NCBI GenBank assembly: GCA_001038565.1 | Contig: LFJO01000006.1 | Coordinates: 322,261-386,260, forward strand | Reading direction: 5' to 3' | From: Alkalihalobacillus pseudalcaliphilus | GTDB lineage: Bacteria > Bacillota > Bacilli > Bacillales > Bacillaceae_D | DNA: 64,000 bases | In this document: positions 8,639 through 17,695 of the stretch, piece after piece | How positions within the stretch are numbered: the stretch's first letter is position 1 | How the letters are laid out: each line of letters begins with the position of its first letter | The notes under the pieces: model-generated | The model's database searches: none | Told to the model about the DNA's origin: nothing | Seen by the model: only the letters and a program-made list of their open reading frames with translations | Translations under genes and position numbers: made by a program

Positions 8639-9796
8639 TTAACTAAATTGTTCCAATTGCAAGAAATGTTCACCTGCAACAATTCCCGCTCCAAGAACGA
8701 CACCCTTTTGTTTTAAAGTTGAGTATTTTAAAATTTGATTTTCTTCTTGGTGACAATATTGGCTCAATTTAAGCTCAAATTCTAATTTTAATTTTGGGAA
8801 ATACTCAAAAAAGTGACCGGCTATCACGACGATTTTAGGATCATACGTTGTAAAGATATTACCTATTCCAATCGCTAAATAGGTAATCGCTTGGTTCATA
8901 ATCGATCTTGCTAATGGATGTTTCTCTTCATAACGGATAACTAAATCTTCTACAGTTGCTACATCCATACCCATCTTTGCCTGTTGTATAAGTGACCGTT
9001 CAGAAATATAAGAAGCTAGACATCCTACCTTTCCACATTTACAAATATGACCATTTGGATTAACTATACTATGGCCAATCTCTCCTGCCTTATTTGAACT
9101 TCCACGATAAATGTCACCGTTAATAAAAACAGATGACCCAATACCAGACCCAATACCAACCAGAATCATCGTATCCCCATCATCCATTTGCTCCACATTC
9201 TTTTCAGCCATTACCTGCATCTTTAATTCATTGTCTACAACCGTAGGTAAACCTGTTTTTTCATAGAGGAATTTAGTCATTTCTATATGATCCCACAAAA
9301 GTTGATCAGAATGGACGACACGACCATTTTTTTCGTCAATATAACCAGGCAAGCCAACCCCTATACCTAGCACCCTCTTTTTATCAATATTATTTTCTAT
9401 TAAAATTGACTCAATCAATTGAATAGTTACGTTTAAGGCACCAGCTGAATTCTCTCTCACTTGATAAGGGTGCTCCTTTAAATGTTCTAGTTCACCCTTT
9501 AAATTAATCATACCAATTCGAATGATCTTCATATCATATTCAATTCCGATCGAATAGCGGGCCAAACGATTAATTTGCAAAAAAACTGCATTTCTACCAA
9601 CGGTTTTAGTTGCATTTTCCCGCTCGTAAATCAAATCTTCTGATATTAATTCATTCACAATCCGATTAATTGATGTCGCACTCATTTTCGTTATTTTAAC
9701 AATATCAGGCTTGGTAATTGGTTCTTTTGTTTTGATAATCTCATATACCCAGTGTTTGTTCTGATGCTTAATATATAATTGATCATGCTTCAACAT
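8639..9796 (-). CDS. ROK family transcriptional repressor (XylR/NagC type)
   Basis: The 385-residue product carries an N-terminal winged helix-turn-helix (about 14-75, with ITKPDIVKITKMSATSINRIVNELI) and a C-terminal ROK sugar-kinase-like domain. The ROK zinc cluster is present as HICKCGKVGCLASYIS, preceded by GEIGHSIVNPNG. Kinase residues are partly kept, as in ROK repressors that bind rather than phosphorylate a sugar. It is the last gene of the epimerase-oxidoreductase unit, separated by 106 bp and a hairpin, and probably represses that unit. A good candidate operator, the 31-bp palindrome at 11915-11945, lies before the first gene. The inducing sugar is not evident. Confidence 0.9.
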   Translation of the reverse strand: MLKHDQLYIKHQNKHWVYEIIKTKEPITKPDIVKITKMSATSINRIVNELISEDLIYERENATKTVGRNAVFLQINRLARYSIGIEYDMKIIRIGMINLKGELEHLKEHPYQVRENSAGALNVTIQLIESILIENNIDKKRVLGIGVGLPGYIDEKNGRVVHSDQLLWDHIEMTKFLYEKTGLPTVVDNELKMQVMAEKNVEQMDDGDTMILVGIGSGIGSSVFINGDIYRGSSNKAGEIGHSIVNPNGHICKCGKVGCLASYISERSLIQQAKMGMDVATVEDLVIRYEEKHPLARSIMNQAITYLAIGIGNIFTTYDPKIVVIAGHFFEYFPKLKLEFELKLSQYCHQEENQILKYSTLKQKGVVLGAGIVAGEHFLQLEQFS

Positions 9797-9864
9797 CCTT
9801 ACTCTCCTTCATTCCATATTATCTCTATTTATTATATAGGAAATAAATCCCTAAATATAGTAAA

Positions 9865-9893
9865 AGGTACATGCCTTTATAGGTCATGTACCT
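9865..9893 (-). terminator. hairpin between oxidoreductase and ROK genes
   Basis: AGGTACATG / CATGTACCT form a 9-bp stem 10 bases after the oxidoreductase stop, followed on the minus strand by TTTACTATATTTA. It is probably a partial terminator that lowers ROK expression. Confidence 0.6.
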
Positions 9894-9902
9894 CCATGTC
9901 AA

Positions 9903-10958
9903 CTATGATTTTACTTCGTCTTTTTGTCCCACTCCTTGATAAATACCTTCAATCATTTTCATCAATTCTACACCATCCTCAATCGGGGCTGGTGAAGGTC
10001 CATTTGATTGAATCGCTCCAATGAAGGCATTAATTTGATTTTGGAAAGCTCCATCAAAATCAAATGTTGATTGATTAATTTGTGGATCAATATTAATGAT
10101 CGTATTATTCTCTTCCGTTACGAGTGTTAAATGAGGCTCGAGCTCTGCTCCCCCTTTTGTACCAAAAAGCTGTAAAGCAATTTGGTCCTTCTTAAGATGT
10201 AAGGAATAAGAGGTATCAACCATTAATGAACTGCCATTTTCAAAGGTAATCAAGGCGTTCGCTAAGTCTTCCACTGAGTTGACGGATGCATCATAGTCAG
10301 CCGTTTTATAAAAGTCTAAGTTCTGGATGTTTGAACGGTTTCCGATCGATGAATATACGTGACCCGTGACTGATTTCACCTTTGGTCTGCCCATCAAATA
10401 CCAGCAAGCATCAATAATGTGAACGCCTAAATCAATTAATGGACCACCACCAGAACGCTCTTTATCCGCAAACCACCCACCCGGGTTACCAATTCTTCTT
10501 AATAAAGAAGCTTTTGCATAATAAATATCTCCTAATTTACCTTGATCTATAAAAGCTTTAAGTACCTGTGCATTTTCTGCAAATCTTCTGACGTAGCCGA
10601 CTTGTAACATTACGTTACTGTTATCCACAGCCGCTTTAATTTCTTCTGCTTCTTTTACCGTCATCGCTACCGGTTTTTCTACAAGCACATGTTTCCCAGC
10701 TCTGATAGCAGCTATCGCTAATTCAGCGTGTGTATGATTCCACGTACAAATACTAACTGCCTCAACATTCGGATCGGCAAACACTTCGTCTGCATTCATA
10801 TACACTTTTTGAATCTTATATTTCGTTGCGACCGTATGAGCTCTTTCTTTATTCACATCACATACACCGTAAAGCTCAGCCTCTGGATTGGCTATATAGG
10901 ATTTAGCATGCATATCCGAAATCGTACCTAGACCAATAATCACTACCTTTATCATCAA
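9903..10958 (-). CDS. Gfo/Idh/MocA family oxidoreductase
   Basis: The 351-residue product has an N-terminal Rossmann domain starting VVIIGLGTISDMHAKSY, the catalytic-lysine motif HVLVEKPVAMT (about residue 95), and the C-terminal alpha/beta domain with GGGPLIDLGVHIID carrying the substrate-site histidine. These enzymes oxidise or reduce sugars, inositols or sugar acids using NAD(P). The ATG directly follows the TAA of the epimerase gene, so translation is coupled and the two enzymes surely act on one substrate series. The ROK repressor follows. The sugar itself is unknown. Confidence 0.92.
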   Translation of the reverse strand: MMIKVVIIGLGTISDMHAKSYIANPEAELYGVCDVNKERAHTVATKYKIQKVYMNADEVFADPNVEAVSICTWNHTHAELAIAAIRAGKHVLVEKPVAMTVKEAEEIKAAVDNSNVMLQVGYVRRFAENAQVLKAFIDQGKLGDIYYAKASLLRRIGNPGGWFADKERSGGGPLIDLGVHIIDACWYLMGRPKVKSVTGHVYSSIGNRSNIQNLDFYKTADYDASVNSVEDLANALITFENGSSLMVDTSYSLHLKKDQIALQLFGTKGGAELEPHLTLVTEENNTIINIDPQINQSTFDFDGAFQNQINAFIGAIQSNGPSPAPIEDGVELMKMIEGIYQGVGQKDEVKS

Positions 10959-11870
10959 TTACTTCACTCCTTGAATAACTGTTTTCCAACCTTCGACGGT
11001 TACTTCATCCCAAAGTCTTTTCACATTATTCATCCCTATACGAGAACCAACAAAACAATCTTCCATCCCTTCAAATTCAACAACGATGTAACCGTCATAG
11101 TTATTCTCTTTTAAAAGTCGAATAATTTCTCGTATCGGTAACTCACCGTGTCCAACGATAGCCCCTCGTAAATAATTATCATTGACAGTACGGAACCATT
11201 CACCTTCGCCTGGATTTTCATAATAAGGCCTAATATAAAAATCTTTAAAATGAACCGTCGCAGCATCCGAAAGGTTTTTCTTCACCCCTACTAATGGATC
11301 CTCATCTGCACAAAGGAAATTACCGATATCTAATGTCGTTTTAAAATTCTCTCGTTGAACAGCACGTAAAACACGTTGAACACGATCGCTTGATTGTACA
11401 TTAAAACCGTGATTCTCTATCGTTGTCACCATCCCGTATTGCTGTGCATAATCAGCAACTAACTGACTGCCTCTTACAATTTCATCAAAATGGTCATCAA
11501 AATAGTGAACCGTCGTGTGTTCTTTTGGTAAAGTAAAGGCTGTGACATCATGACGTAAAACTTTAATTCCCATATGATTTACGACATCAATATGACCTTT
11601 AATGCGAGCTACTTCTTCTTGAAATTCCTCCTCCGTCGCCTGAATAAAATTCGCAGGCATACAATAAGCAGAAAGTTCAATGCCAACACTTGCCGCTTTT
11701 TCTTTAATTTGTGTCGCTAATTCCCAATTATCAACCACCGTATATCCATAAGGGACAAGCTCCATATGCTCTCCACCATTATCAGCCACCCATTGAATAG
11801 CCTCTAAAATCGTCAAATCCCCTGCATTGATTGCTTTTACTAAACTATAAGAGCTTAAACCTACTTTCAT
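10959..11870 (-). CDS. sugar phosphate isomerase/epimerase (xylose isomerase-like TIM barrel)
   Basis: The 303-residue product is an AP-endonuclease-2/xylose-isomerase-type barrel. Metal-binding segments are visible at TTIENHGF (Glu), TTLDIGNF (Asp), TVHFKDFY (His) and YIVVEFEG (Glu), in the right order. The family covers hydroxypyruvate, tagatose and inosose isomerases, epimerases and dehydratases. A GGAGAGTG ribosome site lies before the ATG. It is first in the unit epimerase-oxidoreductase-ROK. The stretch 11871-12000 carries the candidate operator and promoter. The peptide-type ABC transporter upstream ends only 130 bp away, but a separate promoter here argues for independent control. Confidence 0.88.
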   Translation of the reverse strand: MKVGLSSYSLVKAINAGDLTILEAIQWVADNGGEHMELVPYGYTVVDNWELATQIKEKAASVGIELSAYCMPANFIQATEEEFQEEVARIKGHIDVVNHMGIKVLRHDVTAFTLPKEHTTVHYFDDHFDEIVRGSQLVADYAQQYGMVTTIENHGFNVQSSDRVQRVLRAVQRENFKTTLDIGNFLCADEDPLVGVKKNLSDAATVHFKDFYIRPYYENPGEGEWFRTVNDNYLRGAIVGHGELPIREIIRLLKENNYDGYIVVEFEGMEDCFVGSRIGMNNVKRLWDEVTVEGWKTVIQGVK

Positions 11871-11914
11871 TTCTTACACTCTCCTTTTTCCTTGTATTTA
11901 TCTATCAATAACTT

Positions 11915-11945
11915 CTAACAATTAGTTATGACAACTGATTGTTAG
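11915..11945. promoter_or_regulatory. candidate ROK repressor operator overlapping the epimerase promoter
   Basis: CTAACAATTAGTT-ATGAC-AACTGATTGTTAG is a 13-bp inverted repeat (12 of 13 paired) with a 5-bp spacer. This resembles XylR-type ROK boxes, which pair TTAGTTTGTT arms. On the minus strand it overlaps a TTGTCA that can serve as the -35 of the epimerase promoter, so bound protein would block transcription. Assignment to the ROK protein at 8639-9796 is inference from context. Confidence 0.6.
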
Positions 11946-12000
11946 GGTAAAAACCTTTGATAAATGGCTGATCTAAAGTTTAATTTTTTTATAGCCCAAC

Positions 12001-12963
12001 CTAATCAAATAAATGACAGGATACCTTTTGTTGGACTTCACTCAAGTGAGGTGACTTGCTTTTACAAACATCCATCACATATGGACATCTTGTATGAAAT
12101 GTACAACCTGATGGTGGATTTACAGGACTAGGTAAATCACCTCTTAATACAATTCTCTCTCTTTTTTTAGAACGGTCACCAATAACAGGAACAGCAGACA
12201 ATAAGGCTTTTGTGTATGGGTGCTTCGGGTTTTGAAATACTTCCTCCTTTAAACCCATTTCTACGATCTTACCTAGGTACATAACTGCTACTCGATCACT
12301 TATATGCTCCACAACACTTAAATCATGTGAGATAAACAAATAAGCCAACTGAAATTCTGACTGCAACTCTTTAAAGAGGTTTAATATTTGTGATTGAATG
12401 GATACATCTAATGCAGATACTGGTTCATCGGCAATAATAAGATCTGGCTTTAAGATTAATGCTCTAGCAATGCCAATTCTTTGTCGTTGCCCTCCGCTAA
12501 ATTGATGCGGATATTTATAAGCAGAAAGTTTACTTAAACCAACGATATCTAGTATGTCAAAAATCATTTTTTCCTTTTCTTTTCTCGATAACTTCATATG
12601 CACATCTACCGGTTCAGCCAGAATATCCATGACCTTCATGCGTGGATTTAAGGATGCATACGGGTCCTGAAACACCATTTGAACTCTTCGATTAAAAGGC
12701 TTTAATTGCTTTTTATTTAAGTCGGACAACTTCTGATTTTCTAACCAGACTTCACCTGTATCCGGCGTTATCAATTGGCTTAATAATCGACCGGTTGTTG
12801 ATTTACCACATCCACTTTCCCCTACTAAGCTAAAAGTCTCTCCTTTATAAATCGTTAAAGAAATATCAGAAACTGCTTGTAGTAATGCTTTTTTCTTAAG
12901 AGGACCTCGATTTAATTCAAACGTTTTACTTATAGATTTAACCTCTAATAATCGTTCAGTCAT
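12001..12963 (-). CDS. peptide/glutathione ABC transporter ATP-binding protein (OppF/DppF type)
   Basis: A 320-residue product from ATG 12963, chosen because GAGGAGG lies 6 bases upstream; the start overlaps the end of the previous ATPase gene by 8 bp. It has Walker A GESGCGKST, ABC signature FSGGQRQRIGIARAL, Walker B LIIADEP and an H-loop LFISHDL. The C-terminal oligopeptide-transporter domain contains the iron-sulfur-like cysteine pattern CTFHTRCPYVMDVC. It energises the importer formed with the four upstream genes. Last gene of the operon. Confidence 0.93.
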   Translation of the reverse strand: MTERLLEVKSISKTFELNRGPLKKKALLQAVSDISLTIYKGETFSLVGESGCGKSTTGRLLSQLITPDTGEVWLENQKLSDLNKKQLKPFNRRVQMVFQDPYASLNPRMKVMDILAEPVDVHMKLSRKEKEKMIFDILDIVGLSKLSAYKYPHQFSGGQRQRIGIARALILKPDLIIADEPVSALDVSIQSQILNLFKELQSEFQLAYLFISHDLSVVEHISDRVAVMYLGKIVEMGLKEEVFQNPKHPYTKALLSAVPVIGDRSKKRERIVLRGDLPSPVNPPSGCTFHTRCPYVMDVCKSKSPHLSEVQQKVSCHLFD

Positions 12964-13942
12964 CTTGGTCCTCCTCATATAACCAGCAGCTGCAACGTCC
13001 GCCTTTCTCATCAGTCATTAGTGGAGGTTCCTTTTCACTACATATCGACATCACCTTGTGACATCTCGGAGCAAACTTACAGCCTTTTGGCATCTGAGAA
13101 GGCGGCGGGACTTGACCAGGAATACTAAACAGACTATCAATTTTTTCTCCTAATTGTGGAATTGACCGAATCAGACCTTGTGTGTATGGATGCTTAGGAT
13201 TGTCAAATAATGCATCTACTTGAGCCTCCTCCACAATACGACCTGCATACATAACAATGACACGGTCACACATTTCTGATACAACACCTAAATCATGGGT
13301 AATGAGCAAAATCGACATGCCCAAATCCGTCTGTATTTCCTTCATTAACTCTAAAATTTGAGCTTGGATTGTCACATCTAATGCCGTTGTTGGTTCATCG
13401 GCAATAAGAAGCTCTGGATTGCAAGCCAATGCGATTGAAATCATAACCCGCTGACGCATGCCCCCAGATAGTTGATGTGGGTACTCATTCAACACTTCCT
13501 CTGCTCTTGAAATCCCTACTTTCTTTAACATCGTAACGGCATGTTTTTTTGCTTCTTTTTTACCATGTGAAGTATGTAATCGAATGACCTCTGTAATTTG
13601 TTCCCCTATTTTCATCACTGGATTAAGTGACGTCATTGGTTCTTGAAAAATCATCGAAATTTGTTTACCACGTAGTTTTCTCAGTTTTGCTTCATTATAG
13701 TTTGAAATCACTTCATTTTTATATTTAATTGAGCCAGAACGAATCGAACCTGTTGTCCCCTTAAATAATTTCATAATCGATAAAGAAGTAACACTTTTTC
13801 CACTGCCACTTTCACCAACTAACCCAACGATCTCCCCTTTTTGAACATGGAAGCTAATATCGTGAATGACTGTGAGGGGTTGATCATTTTGTATAAATTG
13901 AGCTGTGACATGCTCCACTTCTAACAAATTCTCCATCTCCAC
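12956..13942 (-). CDS. peptide/glutathione ABC transporter ATP-binding protein (OppD/DppD type)
   Basis: The 328-residue product has Walker [11 protein letters not shown]-loop [10 protein letters not shown], signature [15 protein letters not shown], Walker [13 protein letters not shown] and the C-terminal cysteine motif [14 protein letters not shown] typical of OppD/DppD. It pairs with the OppF-type ATPase encoded next to it (8-bp overlap). It follows the permease gene by 6 bp, all in one operon with the binding protein at 15816-17414. Confidence 0.93.
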   Translation of the reverse strand: MEMENLLEVEHVTAQFIQNDQPLTVIHDISFHVQKGEIVGLVGESGSGKSVTSLSIMKLFKGTTGSIRSGSIKYKNEVISNYNEAKLRKLRGKQISMIFQEPMTSLNPVMKIGEQITEVIRLHTSHGKKEAKKHAVTMLKKVGISRAEEVLNEYPHQLSGGMRQRVMISIALACNPELLIADEPTTALDVTIQAQILELMKEIQTDLGMSILLITHDLGVVSEMCDRVIVMYAGRIVEEAQVDALFDNPKHPYTQGLIRSIPQLGEKIDSLFSIPGQVPPPSQMPKGCKFAPRCHKVMSICSEKEPPLMTDEKGGRCSCWLYEEDQDD

Positions 13943-13948
13943 TCCCCC

Positions 13949-14845
13949 TTAAGAAGACTTCGGGTCAAATACATCCCGTAAACCATCTCCCACAAGATTA
14001 AATGCAAGCACTGTTAAAAACAAAATTAATCCTGGGAACAAAACAACATGTGAAGCACTACTAATATAATCCCTACCCATACTAAGCATCGCTCCCCAAT
14101 CTGGCGTTTCCGGACTTGCTCCTAGACCTAAAAAGCTTAAGGTTGCAGCTGCTAGAATCGCATTTCCCATTCTCATCGAGCAAAACACAAGTAATTCACC
14201 CATACTACTAGGTAAAATATGCTTCCAAATAATTCGATAACTTGATGCACCAATTGACTGTGCTGCTTCAACGTATTCTGCTTGCTTCGCTTCAAGTGCA
14301 GCTCCTCGTACTAATCTAGCAAAGCTTGGTACAGAAAAGATAGAAAGAGCAATGACGACATTTATTAATCCTGGTCCTAAAATCGCGATGATTGCAATCG
14401 CCAGTAAAATATCAGGAAATGCAAACATAATGTCACTCCCTCGCATGATGAACCTATCTAATCTGCCCCCAAAATAGCCACTGATTAGACCAAGAAACGT
14501 TCCAATAATTCCACCTGCAAGAATCGAGATTAACCCTACACCAAGTGAAATTTTAGTACCAACGATCAAACGACTAAATATATCCCGTCCATATTCATCT
14601 GTCCCGGCAAAGTTTTCCGTAGTTGGACCACTTAAAATATTGCTATAGTTTGGCTCATATGGATCATGTGGCGCTAACCAATTCCCCAAAATAGCTACAA
14701 ATACTAATAATAAAATAAATAAACTCGCTATAAATGCAACCCTTTGCTTACACCATTTTTTCCAAAACTGTTTTAAAGGTGAATACGAAGGGGATTCTTG
14801 ATAGGATACGTTTGAATGGTTTGGCTCCATTTGTATTTGACTCAT
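13949..14845 (-). CDS. ABC transporter permease (OppC/DppC/GsiD type)
   Basis: The 298-residue product has an N-terminal helix (about 34-55) after a polar tail, a short extracytoplasmic segment (HDPYEPNY...GTDEYGRDIFSRL), and about five more helices. The ABC-permease EAA loop reads EYVEAAQSIGASSYRIIWKHILP. The GTDxxGRDxFSRL motif is a hallmark of DppC-type permeases. It forms the pore with the DppB-type permease. The spacing of 6 and 14 bp to its neighbours supports one operon. Confidence 0.93.
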   Translation of the reverse strand: MSQIQMEPNHSNVSYQESPSYSPLKQFWKKWCKQRVAFIASLFILLLVFVAILGNWLAPHDPYEPNYSNILSGPTTENFAGTDEYGRDIFSRLIVGTKISLGVGLISILAGGIIGTFLGLISGYFGGRLDRFIMRGSDIMFAFPDILLAIAIIAILGPGLINVVIALSIFSVPSFARLVRGAALEAKQAEYVEAAQSIGASSYRIIWKHILPSSMGELLVFCSMRMGNAILAAATLSFLGLGASPETPDWGAMLSMGRDYISSASHVVLFPGLILFLTVLAFNLVGDGLRDVFDPKSS

Positions 14846-14859
14846 TCTTAACCCCCTCC

Positions 14860-15783
14860 TTATGTAGCATATTTTATTTTTGGATTAAGCAAGCTATACA
14901 ATAAATCGACCACTAAATTCACCATGATAAAATAGAAAGAAAACAATAATAATAAAGCTTGAATGGTCGGATAATCTCTAAATCCAATTGAATCAATGAG
15001 AAGACGCCCCATTCCAGGAAAATTAAATACGGTTTCCACAACAACAGATCCACCTAATAAAAATCCAAATTGTAAACCTGTAATCGTCACAACTGGAATC
15101 ATTGAATTACGTAAGGCATGCTTAGGAATAAGGATCGATTCCTTTAATCCCTTTGCCCTTGCAGTTCGAATAAAGTCAGCCTTTAATGTATCTAGTAATG
15201 CCGAGCGTGTAAACCTGGCAACCATAGCCATAATTCCAGCTCCTAATGCTATTGATGGAAGAACATACCCTTGCCAAGTATTTAATCCACCTGTTGGTAA
15301 CCATCCCAACTGCACAGAGAATAGCTGAATAAGTAATAACCCTAACCAAAAATTTGGTAGCGATAAACCTGAAACAGCCGTTATCATACCGACATAATCT
15401 GGCCATTTATTTTTAAAAACTGCTGACACCGTTCCAATGATTAAACCAAATAGCAAAGCCCAGCCCATACTAGCAATCGTTAAATATAAGGATGGTAAAA
15501 ATCGTGTACTTATCATGGAAGAAACTTCGTGGCCTGTCACTAATGATTGCCCTAAATCTCCTCGAAAGAGGCCTCCCATATAATCCCCATATTGCTTCCA
15601 AACTGGTTGATCCAATCCAAGATTTGCTCTAATCTGAGCGACTTCTTCTAAAGAAGCATCCGGACCAGCTACTAATCTAGCTGGGTCTCCCGGAATTAGA
15701 TGCGTAAAGAAGAAGATGATGATGGAGACAACAAAAAGGATTGGAATAGTTTCTAATAATCTTTTACCTATATAAGCAAGCAC
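14860..15783 (-). CDS. ABC transporter permease (OppB/DppB/GsiC type)
   Basis: The 307-residue product has six membrane helices: the first at about 10-30 with LLETIPILFVVSIIIFFF, then the HLIPGDPA motif of DppB permeases. The coupling loop reads ADFIRTARAKGLKESILIPKHALRNS and the C-terminal end VETVFNFPGMGRLLIDSI. All are standard for this family. It is second in the operon, 32 bp after the binding-protein gene. Confidence 0.93.
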   Translation of the reverse strand: MLAYIGKRLLETIPILFVVSIIIFFFTHLIPGDPARLVAGPDASLEEVAQIRANLGLDQPVWKQYGDYMGGLFRGDLGQSLVTGHEVSSMISTRFLPSLYLTIASMGWALLFGLIIGTVSAVFKNKWPDYVGMITAVSGLSLPNFWLGLLLIQLFSVQLGWLPTGGLNTWQGYVLPSIALGAGIMAMVARFTRSALLDTLKADFIRTARAKGLKESILIPKHALRNSMIPVVTITGLQFGFLLGGSVVVETVFNFPGMGRLLIDSIGFRDYPTIQALLLLFSFYFIMVNLVVDLLYSLLNPKIKYAT

Positions 15784-15815
15784 TGTCCCATTCCCCCTTG
15801 TTGATTTGGCATTTT

Positions 15816-17414
15816 TTATTTTTTGATTTCTGCTTCACGTACTTCAACCGCACCTGATGATAAATTATATATACCGTCCACTTCCGCTCGTTTTCCTCCA
15901 CTTACTACACCCTCAGCTAAGAAAATCCATGGAGCATCTTCGTATATTTGCTTTTGAATCTTTGAATATAATTCCTTCTGCTCTTCTGGGTCAGCAGAGG
16001 TTCGAGCCGCATTAATCCATTCAGTTACTTCTTCATTGACATAATAAGCAGAATTAGCACCCGCTGGAGGAAACATTTGACTTGAGAATAAGGGACGAAT
16101 CGCATGATCAGTATCGTTAGGAGAAGCCGCCCAGGTTACATACCACATGTCTACTTCTGCATCGTCTGGATTTTCTGCCCCATAAATCTTCTCCGAAAGT
16201 GTTCCTTCTTCCATTGACATCACTTCAACCTCAATACCAACAGCACCAAGCTGTTGTTGGATAAATTGCATCGCCCTCATATTATCTGAAGAAGTATTTC
16301 CCCAAATCGTCGTGTTAAATCCATCTGCATAACCAGCTTCTGCAAGCAATTCTTTTGCTTTTTCTGGATTAAATTCATATAGACCTTGAGACTCATAATG
16401 TTTCGTTTGTTTCGTAATAATCGAGTCCAATGGATTTCCTAACCCTGATTTAACGACATTAATAAACGCCTCATTATCAATGGCATGATTAATTGCCTGC
16501 CTTACCTTAGGGTTATTAAAAGGTTCTTTATTAGTGTTCATCGTCACATAATTTTGTATAGTTGATGGAGTAAGCTCCACAGTAAAGTCATCTGTGCTAT
16601 CAGCTTCTGACATGTTTTGTTCTGGATATGGAAATATAAAATCTGCCTCACCCGTTTTTAATAAAGCTAATCGAGTTCCATTTTCAGGTGTCGGCCGATA
16701 CTCAACACCTGCAACCTTTGGTAAACCTTCTTCCCAATAATTATCATAAGCTTCAACAACTAATGAACTTCCTTGATCCCAAGAAACAAACTTAAAGGGA
16801 CCTGTTCCAATTGGATTCTTAGAAATTTCATCATCGGATAACTTAAGCGATTCACTACTAATCATTTGTGAAGTAGCAAACTTATCTAACATTGAACTAT
16901 ATGGATTCTTTAAAATAACTTTAATTTCATAATCTCCTGTAACAATCGTTTCATCCACAAATTCAAAACTTCGATTTGCTCGAATTCCATTGTCTTGGTT
17001 AGTCATCCGGTCAATATTTGCCTTTGCAACTTCTGCATTAAAGTCAGTTCCATCGTGGAAAGTCACACCTTCCCGCAATTGGAATGTATACTCTAAACCA
17101 TCCTCACTTATCGAATGGTCAGTTGCTAACACATGGATAATGCCTCCATCTTTATCAAGCCCTAATAACCCTTCAAACATCGAACGCTGTGCTGTTCTAG
17201 AATTGGCATCACCCGTATTTTGAGGGTCCATTGATAAAAAGTTCTGTGCAACGGCTACGACGATATTTCGTTCAGAACTTGTCGTTGCTTTGTCATCACT
17301 ACTATCTCCTTCTGAATGTGAATCACCGCTCGACTCATCAGTACCACCACATGAAGCTAAAAATAAGATCAATACAAAGCTAAGTAATCCTAAATACCAC
17401 TTGCCCTTCATCAA
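15816..17414 (-). CDS. GsiB-like peptide/glutathione ABC transporter substrate-binding lipoprotein
   Basis: The 532-residue product is a family-5 extracellular binding protein. A lipoprotein signal peptide (about 1-22, lipobox LASC) is followed by a Ser/Asp/Glu-rich linker, which tethers it to the outer membrane face. Blocks such as TFQLREGVTFHDGTDFNAEVAKANIDR in parts, NPIGTGPFKF, and KVRQAINHAID follow the family. The order NFLSMDP...FEGLLGLDKDG...MFEPP-like LFSSQMFPP and the local phrasing are closest to GsiB, the glutathione-binding protein. Related proteins are often named glutathione binders in Firmicutes, which make bacillithiol instead, so the ligand may be another small peptide. It heads the five-gene operon, with the promoter at 17507-17535. 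Confidence 0.9.
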   Translation of the reverse strand: MMKGKWYLGLLSFVLILFLASCGGTDESSGDSHSEGDSSDDKATTSSERNIVVAVAQNFLSMDPQNTGDANSRTAQRSMFEGLLGLDKDGGIIHVLATDHSISEDGLEYTFQLREGVTFHDGTDFNAEVAKANIDRMTNQDNGIRANRSFEFVDETIVTGDYEIKVILKNPYSSMLDKFATSQMISSESLKLSDDEISKNPIGTGPFKFVSWDQGSSLVVEAYDNYWEEGLPKVAGVEYRPTPENGTRLALLKTGEADFIFPYPEQNMSEADSTDDFTVELTPSTIQNYVTMNTNKEPFNNPKVRQAINHAIDNEAFINVVKSGLGNPLDSIITKQTKHYESQGLYEFNPEKAKELLAEAGYADGFNTTIWGNTSSDNMRAMQFIQQQLGAVGIEVEVMSMEEGTLSEKIYGAENPDDAEVDMWYVTWAASPNDTDHAIRPLFSSQMFPPAGANSAYYVNEEVTEWINAARTSADPEEQKELYSKIQKQIYEDAPWIFLAEGVVSGGKRAEVDGIYNLSSGAVEVREAEIKK

Positions 17415-17506
17415 AAATCCCCCTTTTTCGACTAATTATTAATTCCAGTGAAAAAAATATTTAATGAATAAGGCGATGAATCACCTCAAAACTTAACTTA
17501 ATAACA

Positions 17507-17535
17507 ATATTATTCAGAAAATAAAGATAAGTCAA
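17507..17535 (-). promoter_or_regulatory. SigA-type promoter of the peptide transporter operon
   Basis: Read on the minus strand: TTGACT (-35, 17530-17535), 17-base spacer, TAATAT (-10, 17507-17512), about 95 bases before the lipoprotein start. Confidence 0.65.
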
Positions 17536-17538
17536 GCG

Positions 17539-17565
17539 AGATTTTTAACTTGCTGTTAAAAATCT
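17539..17565. promoter_or_regulatory. perfect 11-bp inverted repeat next to the transporter promoter
   Basis: AGATTTTTAAC-TTGCT-GTTAAAAATCT lies 3 bp upstream of the -35 box. The position suits an activator or repressor site. It could instead be a weak terminator of the sigma-54 regulator gene (stop at 17696), but no U-run follows the stem. Confidence 0.5.
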
Positions 17566-17695
17566 TTAATAAAAATACTAGTCCTAATGCTAAGAAACTC
17601 TCACATCTGAAAATTGAACTGTCCTAATGAAACCCAACCTTTTACAACAGCCATATATTTTATACAATAACAAATGCTCAATAATTTACCTCCTG

